Of a stretch of DNA of 64,000 nucleotides, positions 36,581-44,133 are shown one piece after another. Where the stretch lies: the NCBI RefSeq assembly GCF_032108445.1, contig NZ_CP134876.1, positions 6,758,001 through 6,822,000 of the forward strand. The letters are read 5' to 3'. Position 1 is the first letter of the stretch. Each line of letters starts with the position of its first letter. The stretch is from Micromonospora halotolerans. Lineage in GTDB: Bacteria; Actinomycetota; Actinomycetes; Mycobacteriales; Micromonosporaceae. Made by a program: the position numbers and the translations under genes. The notes beneath the pieces are model-generated. The model saw nothing but the letters and a program-made list of their open reading frames with translations, made no database searches and had not been told where the DNA came from.

Positions 36581-37009
36581 ATGCCGGATCCGAGTTCCTG
36601 GCTGGCCGAGACGGCCACGGCGACCGCCGCGGGCGGTCACGTACGCACCGACGACGGCGGTCTCTCCTCCGCCCTGGCGTCGCCCCTGGCGCCGCACTGC
36701 ACCGGCCTGACGCCCGAGCAGCTCCTGGCGGCCGCGTTCGCCTCCTGTCTGCACCACGCGGCGGTGGAAGCGGCCGGTGAGATCACCGACGAGGCACACA
36801 CCGTCGAGGTGACCGCGGAGGCGAAGCTGGGGCGCGACGACGACGGCCGCTACCGGGCCGATGTGCACGCCGAGATCTCCTCGGCCGGTCTCACCCGGGA
36901 GCAGCTGGCCGACCTGGTCGCGCACGCCGACCGGCTCTGGCCGTTCTCCAGCGGCGACAACAGCAGGCACCGGCTGACCGTCACCCCGGCGGAGAACGGC
37001 CGGCACTGA
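36581..37009 (+). CDS. OsmC/Ohr-family protein lacking the second cysteine
   Basis: A 142-residue protein with the Ohr layout: AGGHVRTDDGGLS (about 17-29), LTPEQLLAAAFASCLHHAA (peroxidatic-type Cys56) and a C-terminal half ending DRLWPFSSGDNSRHRLTV. In organic hydroperoxide resistance proteins the last segment normally has a cysteine before PFS/PYS; here it is Trp119. Cys40 is an extra cysteine but not at the resolving position. The protein may therefore reduce peroxides through a single-cysteine route or have another role. ATG 36581 is chosen for the GGGAGG site six bases upstream. Confidence 0.85.
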   Translation: MPDPSSWLAETATATAAGGHVRTDDGGLSSALASPLAPHCTGLTPEQLLAAAFASCLHHAAVEAAGEITDEAHTVEVTAEAKLGRDDDGRYRADVHAEISSAGLTREQLADLVAHADRLWPFSSGDNSRHRLTVTPAENGRH

Positions 37010-37013
37010 CCGC

Positions 37014-37973
37014 TCACCAGCGGAAACCGGCGGTCACCGCGCGGTGGTCGCTGTCCGGGGTGTGCAGCACCCCGGCCGCCGTGGGGATGAGCCCCCGGTA
37101 GAGGACGTGGTCCGGGCGGGTCACCGGGAGTTCCGCCGGCCAGGTGAAGCCGAAACCCCGCCCGGCCTCGGCCTGGGCGTCGCCGAGCAGCCGGGTGAGG
37201 GGTCCGAAGACCCGGTCGGTGGTGGCGGTGTTCAGGTCGCCGAGCACCAGCAGCCGCGGCGCGTCGTCGGCCCGGACGGTCGCGGCGAGCGCGGCGAGGG
37301 TCTCGTCCCGGGTGGCGGTGTGCCCGGCCCGGGCCGAGCCGAGATGGACCACGTAGACCGCGAGGTCGCCCTGCGGGGTGGCGACCACGGCCCGGAGCGC
37401 GCGATCCCATCCGAGGCCGGTGTCCACGCCGTGCGCCTCGCGGATCGGCCAGCGGCTCCACAGCGCGACCGTGGAGACCGCGGCCCGGTGCGGGTAACGC
37501 CCGCCCAGAGCGCCGGCGACCCGTTCGGCGTCGTCGACCTCCTGGAGCCCGATGAGGTCCGGAGCGGCGTCGGCGAGGGCGTCGACCGTGGCGGCCGGGT
37601 CGGGGTTGCCGGAGCGCAGGTTCTGGCTGGCCACCCGCAGCGAGGCGGCGCCCGCGCCGGCGGCCGGCGGCAGCCAGGCGCCGCCGTAGAACGCCAGCCA
37701 CACCAGCGCCGGCAGCAGGACCACGAGCAGGGCCCGGCGGGACCGGCGCAGCAGCGCCGCGAGGGCGAGCAGGGGTATGCCGAGCCCGAGCAGCGGGGTG
37801 GCGCTGTCCACCAGGCTGCCCAGGCCGTGCACGTTGGGCACCGCGCGGTGGCCGACGATCAGCAGGGCGAGCAGGACCGCGCACAGGGCGACGACCAGCC
37901 CTCGCCGGCCCTGGCGGCCGGCGGGTTCGCCGGCGGCCCGCTCATCGACCATCTGCTCCGTCACCGTCCGCAT
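37014..37973 (-). CDS. Membrane-anchored endonuclease/exonuclease/phosphatase (EEP) family protein
   Basis: About 319 residues. Three hydrophobic helices at the N-terminus (about 25-45 LVVALCAVLLALLIV, 58-76 and 80-98) anchor an EEP hydrolase domain with VASQNLRSG, LIGLQEVDD (metal Glu), YVVHLGSA, LLVLGDLNT (DxN) and SDHRAVTAGF (final His). The domain should face outward. Relatives cleave phosphodiesters in nucleic acids or lipids; the order of helices then EEP is common in actinobacteria. ATG 37973 is chosen; ATG 37952 with a close GGAG is an alternative. It is divergent from the lysozyme-like gene. Confidence 0.82.
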   Translation of the reverse strand: MRTVTEQMVDERAAGEPAGRQGRRGLVVALCAVLLALLIVGHRAVPNVHGLGSLVDSATPLLGLGIPLLALAALLRRSRRALLVVLLPALVWLAFYGGAWLPPAAGAGAASLRVASQNLRSGNPDPAATVDALADAAPDLIGLQEVDDAERVAGALGGRYPHRAAVSTVALWSRWPIREAHGVDTGLGWDRALRAVVATPQGDLAVYVVHLGSARAGHTATRDETLAALAATVRADDAPRLLVLGDLNTATTDRVFGPLTRLLGDAQAEAGRGFGFTWPAELPVTRPDHVLYRGLIPTAAGVLHTPDSDHRAVTAGFRW

Positions 37974-38052
37974 CGTATCGAGCGGCGGGACCGCCGGTGG
38001 GGTCGATCCGGACACCCGGGGTCACCGGCCCCCTGGGCTTTCCGGCCCAGGC

Positions 38053-38095
38053 GTGTACGCCCAGGTGACGGGCGTACACCTCCGCCGAACGGAGG
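38053..38095. repeat. Two adjacent perfect hairpins upstream of the lysozyme-like gene
   Basis: A 10-base-pair stem (38053-38062 with 38070-38079, loop seven bases) is followed at once by a 6-base-pair stem (38079-38084 with 38090-38095). Together with GTGGC-GCAT-GCCAC at 38236-38249 and a 7-bp stem at 38269-38294 ending one base before the start codon, they make this 320-base gap unusually structured. It lies between divergent genes, so simple termination is unlikely. Confidence 0.55.
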
Positions 38096-38295
38096 AGGGC
38101 GAGCCGAACCGCCGAGAAGAGGATCATGCGTGCAGTCTGTCCGGCGGTTTCCGACATGAACGGAAAATGCGAAAGACGAGGATGATCGAATTCGTGGTCC
38201 ACCGAGCGTAATGTGCGGGCCGATCATGGCAAAGTGTGGCGCATGCCACCAATCACCCCGATGGCAAGCGCCGAGAAGCTTTCTAGCCTCGGCGA

Positions 38296-39138
38296 GTGCA
38301 TCCCGACCACCCCGACACGCAGCAGCCGACCGAGACGCGACCCGTTCGCCGTACGATCGACCCGGCATCAGCCGAACGGAGGATCGGGCGGCACCGGGCC
38401 CCGGAGCCGGCCCGCCGCGGACCGGTCCGCTCCGCCCCCGCCCGGGTCGCCGTCGCCACCGGCGTGACCTGCTGCCTCGGTCTGCTCGGCGTCATCGGCG
38501 CGCGGGAGCCCGGGCAGCGGCACGAGCCGGTCCAGGAGGCGCTCGCCGACCGGGCTGCCGCGGCCGCCGAGCAGCGGGCGTCCCGGGACTTCGAGCGCGC
38601 CGCCCCGCCGGTCGCCGTGCCGGTCACCCCGATCCCGGCCGCCAGCCCGAGCCCGACGCCCACGAAGAAGAAGACGCCGAAGAAGCCGGTCCGGCCCAAG
38701 CACCCCCGGCCCGTGGCCGGGCTGGACCAGCGGCAGATGGACAACGCCAAGGCGATCGTCGACGCCGGCCTGGCCATGAAGATGCCGCGCCGGGCGCTCG
38801 TGGTGGCCGTGGCCACCGCCATGCAGGAGAGCAACCTCTACAACCTGGCCAGCGACGTGCTCCCCGAGTCGTTCGACTACCCGCACCAGGGCAGCGGCTC
38901 CGACCACGACTCGATCGGCCTGTTCCAGCAGCGGCCCAGCAGCGGCTGGGGCACCGTCGCCGAGATCATGCGCCCGGCGTACGCGGCCCGCGCCTTCTTC
39001 ACCGCGCTGAAGGAGGTGCCCGGCTGGACCGAGATGAGCCTCACCGCGGCGGCCCAGGCCGTGCAGGTCTCCGCCTTCCCCGACGCGTACGCGCAGCACG
39101 AGGATCGGGCCACCACGGTGGTGGCGGCGCTGGTCTGA
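38296..39138 (+). CDS. Secreted or membrane-anchored lysozyme-like (transglycosylase-type) protein
   Basis: A 280-residue protein. A long basic N-terminus leads to one helix (VAVATGVTCCLGLLGVIGA, about 51-69), then a charged coil and a Pro/Lys-rich linker (PTPTKKKTPKKPVRPK), and a C-terminal domain from about 150. There, VAVATAMQESNLYNLASD (Glu178) resembles the catalytic glutamate segment of SLT/lysozyme folds, followed by GSDHDSIGLFQQRPSSGWG. This domain is frequent in actinobacterial cell-wall proteins; peptidoglycan cleavage is a reasonable inference, not proven. GTG 38296 is the only early start; a small hairpin ends one base before it and could mask the start. Confidence 0.7.
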   Translation: MHPDHPDTQQPTETRPVRRTIDPASAERRIGRHRAPEPARRGPVRSAPARVAVATGVTCCLGLLGVIGAREPGQRHEPVQEALADRAAAAAEQRASRDFERAAPPVAVPVTPIPAASPSPTPTKKKTPKKPVRPKHPRPVAGLDQRQMDNAKAIVDAGLAMKMPRRALVVAVATAMQESNLYNLASDVLPESFDYPHQGSGSDHDSIGLFQQRPSSGWGTVAEIMRPAYAARAFFTALKEVPGWTEMSLTAAAQAVQVSAFPDAYAQHEDRATTVVAALV

Positions 39139-39145
39139 GCGGCGC

Positions 39146-39631
39146 TCAGGCGGCGCTGCGCTCCGCGGCGCCGCCGGTCGGCACGCCCGCGGCGGCGGTC
39201 GGCGTGTCCGGGGGCACCGTGTCGCCCCGCGCCCCGGCGAGGATCTCGTCGACGCGGGCCTCCCGCCTGCGGCGGGCCAGCAGCGCCGCCTCGAAGTCCC
39301 GGCGCGCCCGGACCGCGTCGGCGTACGCCTGCTCGCGTACCCGGCGGGCCTCCTCCCGGGCGGCCTCCAGCTCGCTGCGGGCCTCGTCCAGCAGCGCGGC
39401 GGCCTCCCGTTCGGCGGCCGTCCCGACGGCCTCCTCGCCGTCGACGACGGCGGTCCGGCGGCGCAGGAAGTCGCAGAGGTGGGTGGCGTCCTCCCGGACC
39501 TGGTCCCACTCGCGTCCGGCGCCGGCGTTCTCCGCGCGCGCCGCGAGCCGGACCAACCGGATTTTCAGCTCGTCCAGGCAGGAGTCCACCTGCCGCCGGT
39601 CGTAACCGGTCTCGACCACGGAGAACCTCAT
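39146..39631 (-). CDS. DivIVA-domain coiled-coil protein
   Basis: A 161-residue protein from ATG 39631. It begins MRFSVVETGYDRRQVDSCLDEL, the GYD..QVD pattern of DivIVA N-terminal domains that bind curved membrane. A long coiled coil follows (about 70-140, with AAALLDEARSELEAAREEARRVREQ), and the tail is Ala/Pro/Gly-rich. Such proteins organise polar growth, septation or secretion. It is the last gene on the minus strand after the response regulator (119-base gap), possibly co-transcribed with the light/partner-switch operon. Confidence 0.75.
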   Translation of the reverse strand: MRFSVVETGYDRRQVDSCLDELKIRLVRLAARAENAGAGREWDQVREDATHLCDFLRRRTAVVDGEEAVGTAAEREAAALLDEARSELEAAREEARRVREQAYADAVRARRDFEAALLARRRREARVDEILAGARGDTVPPDTPTAAAGVPTGGAAERSAA

Positions 39632-39750
39632 CGGTGTCGCCCCCCAGGCAGCTGGTGTCACGTCCCCCACCTGACGATCCTGGGCGGCCGGCGGCCACGG
39701 CGCGGCGCTTCCCGCAAAATGTTCAGCATCCGGACGCCCGGACGAAGCGC

Positions 39751-40197
39751 TCAGGGGTGCTTGGGGAGCACGACCACCCGGCCGAAGAACTCGTCGATGC
39801 GGCGCACCACGTCGTTGAAGTCGTCCAGGTCGATCGGCTTCGTCACGTACGCGTTGGCCTGGAGGGTGTAGCTGCCGAGGATGTCGGTGTCGGCGTTGGA
39901 GGTGGTGAGCACGACGATCGGGATGGTGCGCAGGTCCTCGTCCCGCTTGACCTCGCCGAGCACCTGACGCCCGTCCATCCGCGGCATGTTCAGGTCGAGC
40001 AGGATGACGTCGGGACGCCGGGCCTCGGTGTGCCGGCCCTCGCGGCGGAGGAACTCCATCGCCTCCTGGCCGTCGTTGACCACGTCGATGACCTTCTCGA
40101 CGTCCGAGTCCTCGAGGGCTTCCTCGATCATCAGGACGTCACCCGGGTCGTCGTCCACCACCAGGATGCGAACGGGGCTCGGGGTGCCATGACCCAT
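39751..40197 (-). CDS. Stand-alone receiver-domain protein of the Rcp1 (phytochrome-partner) type
   Basis: A 148-residue response regulator without output domain. VRILVVDDDPGDVLMIEEAL, DVILLDLNMPRMDGRQVL (phosphoacceptor Asp), IPIVVLTTSNADTDI and NAYVTKPIDLDDFNDVVRRIDEFF follow the Rcp family pattern, whose founder Rcp1 accepts phosphate from the cyanobacterial phytochrome Cph1. Rcp-like proteins also pair with other kinases. No histidine kinase is nearby. ATG 40197 is chosen. It lies 72 bases after the STAS gene, downstream of the B12-binding protein and PP2C phosphatase, which makes a light-linked role attractive. Confidence 0.85.
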   Translation of the reverse strand: MGHGTPSPVRILVVDDDPGDVLMIEEALEDSDVEKVIDVVNDGQEAMEFLRREGRHTEARRPDVILLDLNMPRMDGRQVLGEVKRDEDLRTIPIVVLTTSNADTDILGSYTLQANAYVTKPIDLDDFNDVVRRIDEFFGRVVVLPKHP

Positions 40198-40269
40198 GGG
40201 ACTACCTGCTTCGTCTCGGGAGGCGGACGCCGACGGCGGGGTCGACGGCTGGCGGGGCAATCTATCCGA

Positions 40270-40617
40270 TCAGGAGGCGGCCGGCGTGGCCGGGTCGGCC
40301 ACCTGCGCCTCGTGGCTCAACACCTCGGCCAGCCCGGTCACCTGGAGCACCCGGGCCACCCGCCCGGTCGCCCCGGTGATCCGCAACCAGCCACCCGCCG
40401 CGGCGGCGAGATTGTCGCCGCGGACGAACGCGGCGATGCCGGTGGAATCGCAGAAGGTCAGCTCGGTGAGGTCCAGCAGGATCTCGCGGTGCCCCTCGGC
40501 GGCCAGCCGGTCGATGGCCGCGTTGAGCTCCGGCGCGGTGCCCAGGTCGAGCTCACCCTCGAGCCGCAGGCAGGCCGGAACGCCCTCCCGCTGGCCGTGC
40601 GTGACGGCGAACGTCAC
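40270..40617 (-). CDS. STAS-domain anti-sigma factor antagonist
   Basis: A 115-residue single STAS domain. LRLEGELDLGTAPELNAAI and ILLDLTELTFCDSTGIAAFV are typical; Ser58 in DSTG is the expected site that a partner-switch kinase phosphorylates and a PP2C phosphatase dephosphorylates. GTG 40617 is chosen because AGAGGGG lies upstream; the longer frame crosses the end of the previous gene. It is 86 bases after the B12-binding gene and probably in the same transcript, so the phosphatase encoded two genes upstream is its likely partner. Confidence 0.88.
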   Translation of the reverse strand: MTFAVTHGQREGVPACLRLEGELDLGTAPELNAAIDRLAAEGHREILLDLTELTFCDSTGIAAFVRGDNLAAAAGGWLRITGATGRVARVLQVTGLAEVLSHEAQVADPATPAAS

Positions 40618-40703
40618 CGTGGCCCCTCTCGCTCCGACCGCAGGCCAACCCTTGCAGTACGGCAAGTATACGCGGATCTCCCCGGCGTGCCCGCGCCCGG
40701 CGG

Positions 40704-41753
40704 TCACCGCCCCGGCGCGGCGGACAGCCCGCCGACCAGCGCGCGGGCCCGGTCGAGGAACCGGGCGGCCCGGGGGAAGTCGCGCAGCCGCTGTCCATAG
40801 TGGTCGAGGGTGAGCCCGACCGCACCCGCCGGGACCCGGCGGCTGACCAGGATCGCCACCAGCCACTCGACGAACTCGGTGAAGAGGGTCTCGTCATCGA
40901 CGTAGAGGGCGGCGGCGAGGAAGTCGATGATGTAGCCGAGGTCGCTGACGGTCGAGTCGAGCTGCGCCGGGGTGTAGTCGCGCACCCCGGGCACCCGCTC
41001 CCGCAGGTCCGCTAGGGCGCTGTCGATCAGCTCACCGCGCCGCTTGGCCAGGCTCGCGTACTCGTCGTCGGCGAGGTGGTCGAGCCGGGCCGGCGGCGCC
41101 GCCCGCAGCGCCCGCTCGTCGGCCACCAGGTCCGCCGCGGTCGGCGCGTCCGGCGCCCACGACACGCCGAGCACCCGGGCCCAGCGCCCGTCGCCGCCGA
41201 AGCCGCGCCCGCCGACCACCACCGGCACGTCCGAGCGGCGGCACGCCTCGATCATCCGGTGGGCGTGCGGCAGCCGCATCGGCAGCGCGCAGGCGAGAGC
41301 CACCGCGTGCGCGTCGTAGCGGTGCAGGTAGGACACCAGGTGCGCGGCGGGCACGCTCGCCCCGAGGAAGGTGATCTGCCAGCCGCGCAGCCGCAGCACC
41401 TCGGCCACCAACCGGGCCGGCAGGGCATGCCACTCACCGTCCATGCAGGCGACCACGATCCGGCCGCGGGTCGGGCGCGGATTCGCGTACGCGGCGACGG
41501 CCGCCACCACCCGCTCGCTGATGTGGGTGGCGGCGTGCTCCTGGGCCACGCTCCACTCGTCGCGCGCCCACCGCTCCCCCACCTCGGCCTGCGCCGGGGC
41601 GACCAGGTCCAGCAGCACCCGCTCGGCCGGCACGCCGGACTTCTGCAGCCCGGCCGCCACCTCGACCGCGGCGTGCTCGTCGGCCTCCGCCAGGCACTCC
41701 AGGTAGCCGGGGAAGGCCTGCGTCGGGCCGGCCTCCGTGGTCGTCGCGGTCAC
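40704..41753 (-). CDS. Stand-alone cobalamin-binding protein, candidate B12 photoreceptor
   Basis: A 349-residue protein without DNA-binding domain. A helical bundle (about 15-90) contains W62-x9-E72-H73, the Wx9EH signature of CarH-type photosensory B12 domains. The Rossmann B12 domain (about 97-220) has GEWHALP: His109 lies 36 residues after His73, matching the spacing of the axial histidine in CarH, with Glu107 two before it; VPVVVGGRGFGG is the later cobalamin loop. A further domain of about 120 residues, probably all helix (about 235-349), is not part of CarH and recalls photocobilins, where a bilin-binding domain follows the B12 domain. GTG 41753 overlaps the phosphatase stop by four bases. 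Confidence 0.85.
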   Translation of the reverse strand: MTATTTEAGPTQAFPGYLECLAEADEHAAVEVAAGLQKSGVPAERVLLDLVAPAQAEVGERWARDEWSVAQEHAATHISERVVAAVAAYANPRPTRGRIVVACMDGEWHALPARLVAEVLRLRGWQITFLGASVPAAHLVSYLHRYDAHAVALACALPMRLPHAHRMIEACRRSDVPVVVGGRGFGGDGRWARVLGVSWAPDAPTAADLVADERALRAAPPARLDHLADDEYASLAKRRGELIDSALADLRERVPGVRDYTPAQLDSTVSDLGYIIDFLAAALYVDDETLFTEFVEWLVAILVSRRVPAGAVGLTLDHYGQRLRDFPRAARFLDRARALVGGLSAAPGR

Positions 41754-43498
41754 GCGTCGGTCTCCCTCGTTCGCTCGGCGTCGGTCGGGCCGGGCACGGC
41801 GTGCAGGTGGCGGCCGGAACGGACCGGGTTGGCCGCCCGCAACGCGAGCACGGCGATGTCGTCGTGGTCGCCGTGGCCGAGCCAGTCGCAGGTCACCTGC
41901 TCGACGCGCTCGGCCAGCGCCGGTGCGGGCATCCGGTGGCAGCCGGTCACGGCGTGCACCAGCCGCTCGGGGCCGAACTGCTCGTCACCCCGCCGGCCGC
42001 CGCGCGCCTCGGTGACCCCGTCGCTGTAGAGCAGGCAGGTCTCGCCCGGCGCCAGGCGCACGGTCACCTCGCCGATGCGGGGATCCGGCACCACACCGAT
42101 CAGCATCCCGCTCAGCGGCACCACCTCGACCTCACCGGAGGCCCGCAGGACCAGGGGCGGGAGGTGGCCGCCGCCGGCCAGGGTCAGGGTGAGGCCGCCG
42201 TCGCGCTGCGGGCGCACCACGCCCAGCACGACGGTGGCGAACCGGCCCTGCCCGTTCGCCTGGGTGGTCTCCAGCAACGCGTCGTTGAGCAGCTTCAGCA
42301 GCCGGCCCGGCTGCGACTCGACCCGGTGCAGCGCCTGCAGGCACTGGCGGAGCTGGCCGGTGAACACGGCCGCCTCGACGCCCTTGCCGGAGACGTCGCC
42401 GAGGAAGAAGACCGAGCCGCCGTCGACGAGCCGGTGCGAGCCGTAGAAGTCCCCGCCGATCCGCAGCCCGGCCTGCGCCGGCCGGTAGGCGGTCCCCCAC
42501 TGCACGCCGGGGGCCGCCGCCGGCTCGACGGGCAGGAGGCTGGCCTGGAGGGTGTCGGCGACCTCGGCCTGGTCGCGGTAGAGCAGCGCGGTGGTGAGCG
42601 CGGCGCCGGCCCGGGCCGCGAACGCGCGGACCAGGTCGAGGTCGGCGTCGTCGTACCAGCGGTCGGCCCGGCGGGCGACCAGCAGCACCCCGGCCGGGGC
42701 CTCCCGACCGGGCAACGGCACCACCCGCGCGGTGACGCCGGCCGCGTCGAGACCGGGCAGCCAGCCCGCCTCGACGGCCTGCTCCACCAGCCAGTCCAGG
42801 GCGTGCGGCTCGACACCGCCGAGCCCCTCCCCGATCGCCGACGGCAGCGCCGCGGCGGCGAGCACGCCGCTGTCCACGGCGGGCGCCTCGTCGTCCGCGC
42901 GCACGGCCCGCCACCAGCGGGCCCGGCCGGAGCGCGGGGTCAGCACCAGCACGGCGACGTCGGCCACGGTCGGCACGGCCAGCCGGACCACCGCGGCGGC
43001 GGCCCGGTCGGGGTGCAGGGGGTTGCCGAGCTTCTCGCCGACCACGGCGAGGAACGCCGAGCGGGCCCGCTCGGCGAGCAGCGCGTCGGCCCGGCTGACG
43101 CTCTCGGTGACGTCCTCGACATACCAGCAGCGGCGGCCGGCGGAGAGCCCGACCCGGCGCAGGCGCAGTCGCCGGCCGTGGTGGGTGAACTCGCCCGGGT
43201 CGTCACCGCACAGGGCGGGCACGCCGGCCGCGGCGAGCACCTCGCCCGGCACCACCTCGGGAACCAGCCGCTCGGCGACCGGGCTGAGGTGCCGCACCAC
43301 GCCGTCGGCGTCGCAGACGATCAGACCCTCGCGGAAGTGCTCCACGACCTCCGACCAGTCGGGGGTGGCCGGGCCACGGTCCGGGGCCAGGGGCGGCAGG
43401 GCCGGCGCGGCGGGCGACCACGCCCGAGCCCGTCTGGCACTCGGCGTGGAGATCCGTCCGTCGCCCGGGTCAGCGCCCCTGACGTCGGCAGCAGTCAC
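41750..43498 (-). CDS. PAS-GAF-PP2C (SpoIIE-type) serine phosphatase
   Basis: A 582-residue cytoplasmic phosphatase from GTG 43498. A PAS-like domain (about 45-135: LIVCDADGVVRHLSPVAERLVP), a GAF domain (about 150-320) and a PPM/SpoIIE domain (about 335-560) are visible. Metal-binding motifs GGDFYGSHRL (near 350), LGDVSGKGVEAAVF (near 366), LYSDGVTEARGG (near 493) and GDHDDIAVLAL (near 546) are complete, so it should be active. Such enzymes dephosphorylate STAS anti-anti-sigma factors and release a sigma factor. Its stop overlaps the B12-binding gene (GTGA), tying the two in translation. No chromophore cysteine for bilins is obvious in the GAF domain. Confidence 0.9.
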   Translation of the reverse strand: MTAADVRGADPGDGRISTPSARRARAWSPAAPALPPLAPDRGPATPDWSEVVEHFREGLIVCDADGVVRHLSPVAERLVPEVVPGEVLAAAGVPALCGDDPGEFTHHGRRLRLRRVGLSAGRRCWYVEDVTESVSRADALLAERARSAFLAVVGEKLGNPLHPDRAAAAVVRLAVPTVADVAVLVLTPRSGRARWWRAVRADDEAPAVDSGVLAAAALPSAIGEGLGGVEPHALDWLVEQAVEAGWLPGLDAAGVTARVVPLPGREAPAGVLLVARRADRWYDDADLDLVRAFAARAGAALTTALLYRDQAEVADTLQASLLPVEPAAAPGVQWGTAYRPAQAGLRIGGDFYGSHRLVDGGSVFFLGDVSGKGVEAAVFTGQLRQCLQALHRVESQPGRLLKLLNDALLETTQANGQGRFATVVLGVVRPQRDGGLTLTLAGGGHLPPLVLRASGEVEVVPLSGMLIGVVPDPRIGEVTVRLAPGETCLLYSDGVTEARGGRRGDEQFGPERLVHAVTGCHRMPAPALAERVEQVTCDWLGHGDHDDIAVLALRAANPVRSGRHLHAVPGPTDAERTRETDA

Positions 43499-43703
43499 CA
43501 GCTGAGCCCCACTCCTGTCGATACCCGCGGTCCCCGCGAAACGGCGCGTATGGTCAAATCTTCCTTCGCCCACCCTACGCCGGTGCACCGGTACCGCCAC
43601 CCCACGCTCATGCCATGGCCTGCGGACGCGCCATCCGGCGGGGCGGTCGGGAGGTTGTTACGATCCGGGCGACCCGGCCCGACCGGCAGCCGCGAAAGGC
43701 GTG

Positions 43704-44087
43704 ATGGTGGCACCCCGACGGAGAACACCCGAGGCGACGCCCCTGCGCATCTCCGTGGACCGTTCCGACCCCACCGCGCCGGCCGTCCGGATCGGCGGGG
43801 ACCTCGCCTTCACCACGGCCGCCCCGCTGCGCACCGAGGTGGACCGGCTGCTGGCCCAGACCCCGCAGACGCTCGTGCTGGACTTCCGCGACCTGCTCTT
43901 CATCGACAGCACCGGCCTGTCGTTGATCGTCCACGCCTGGCGGGACGGCCAGCGGGGCGGCACGGCCATCCAGCTCCGGGAGACCCCCCGCTTCCTGGCC
44001 ACCATCCTCGACATGACCGGGGTCGCCGGCCTGCTGTCCCGGCCGCAGCCCGACCGGCCGACGACCGGCCCGTCCGCCCGTGTCTGA
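43704..44087 (+). CDS. STAS-domain anti-sigma factor antagonist
   Basis: A 127-residue STAS protein. VRIGGDLAFTTAAPLRTEVDRLL and LVLDFRDLLFIDSTGLSLIV show the fold, with Ser69 in DSTG as the probable phosphorylation site. Three nested starts occur (GTG 43701, ATG 43704, GTG 43707); GAAAGG lies just upstream. It is divergent from the PP2C-B12 operon, and its stop nearly meets the second plus-strand STAS gene, so the two STAS genes are likely co-transcribed. Confidence 0.88.
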   Translation: MVAPRRRTPEATPLRISVDRSDPTAPAVRIGGDLAFTTAAPLRTEVDRLLAQTPQTLVLDFRDLLFIDSTGLSLIVHAWRDGQRGGTAIQLRETPRFLATILDMTGVAGLLSRPQPDRPTTGPSARV

Positions 44088-44133
44088 GCACCCTGGGCTT
44101 TGCGGGGCCGGCTCGAGCTGGAAACATGGCGGC

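Noticed and set aside
38016-38295. c-di-AMP (ydaO-type) riboswitch before the lysozyme-like gene
   Set aside because: Gene type would fit, but the conserved core segments of that class are not visible.
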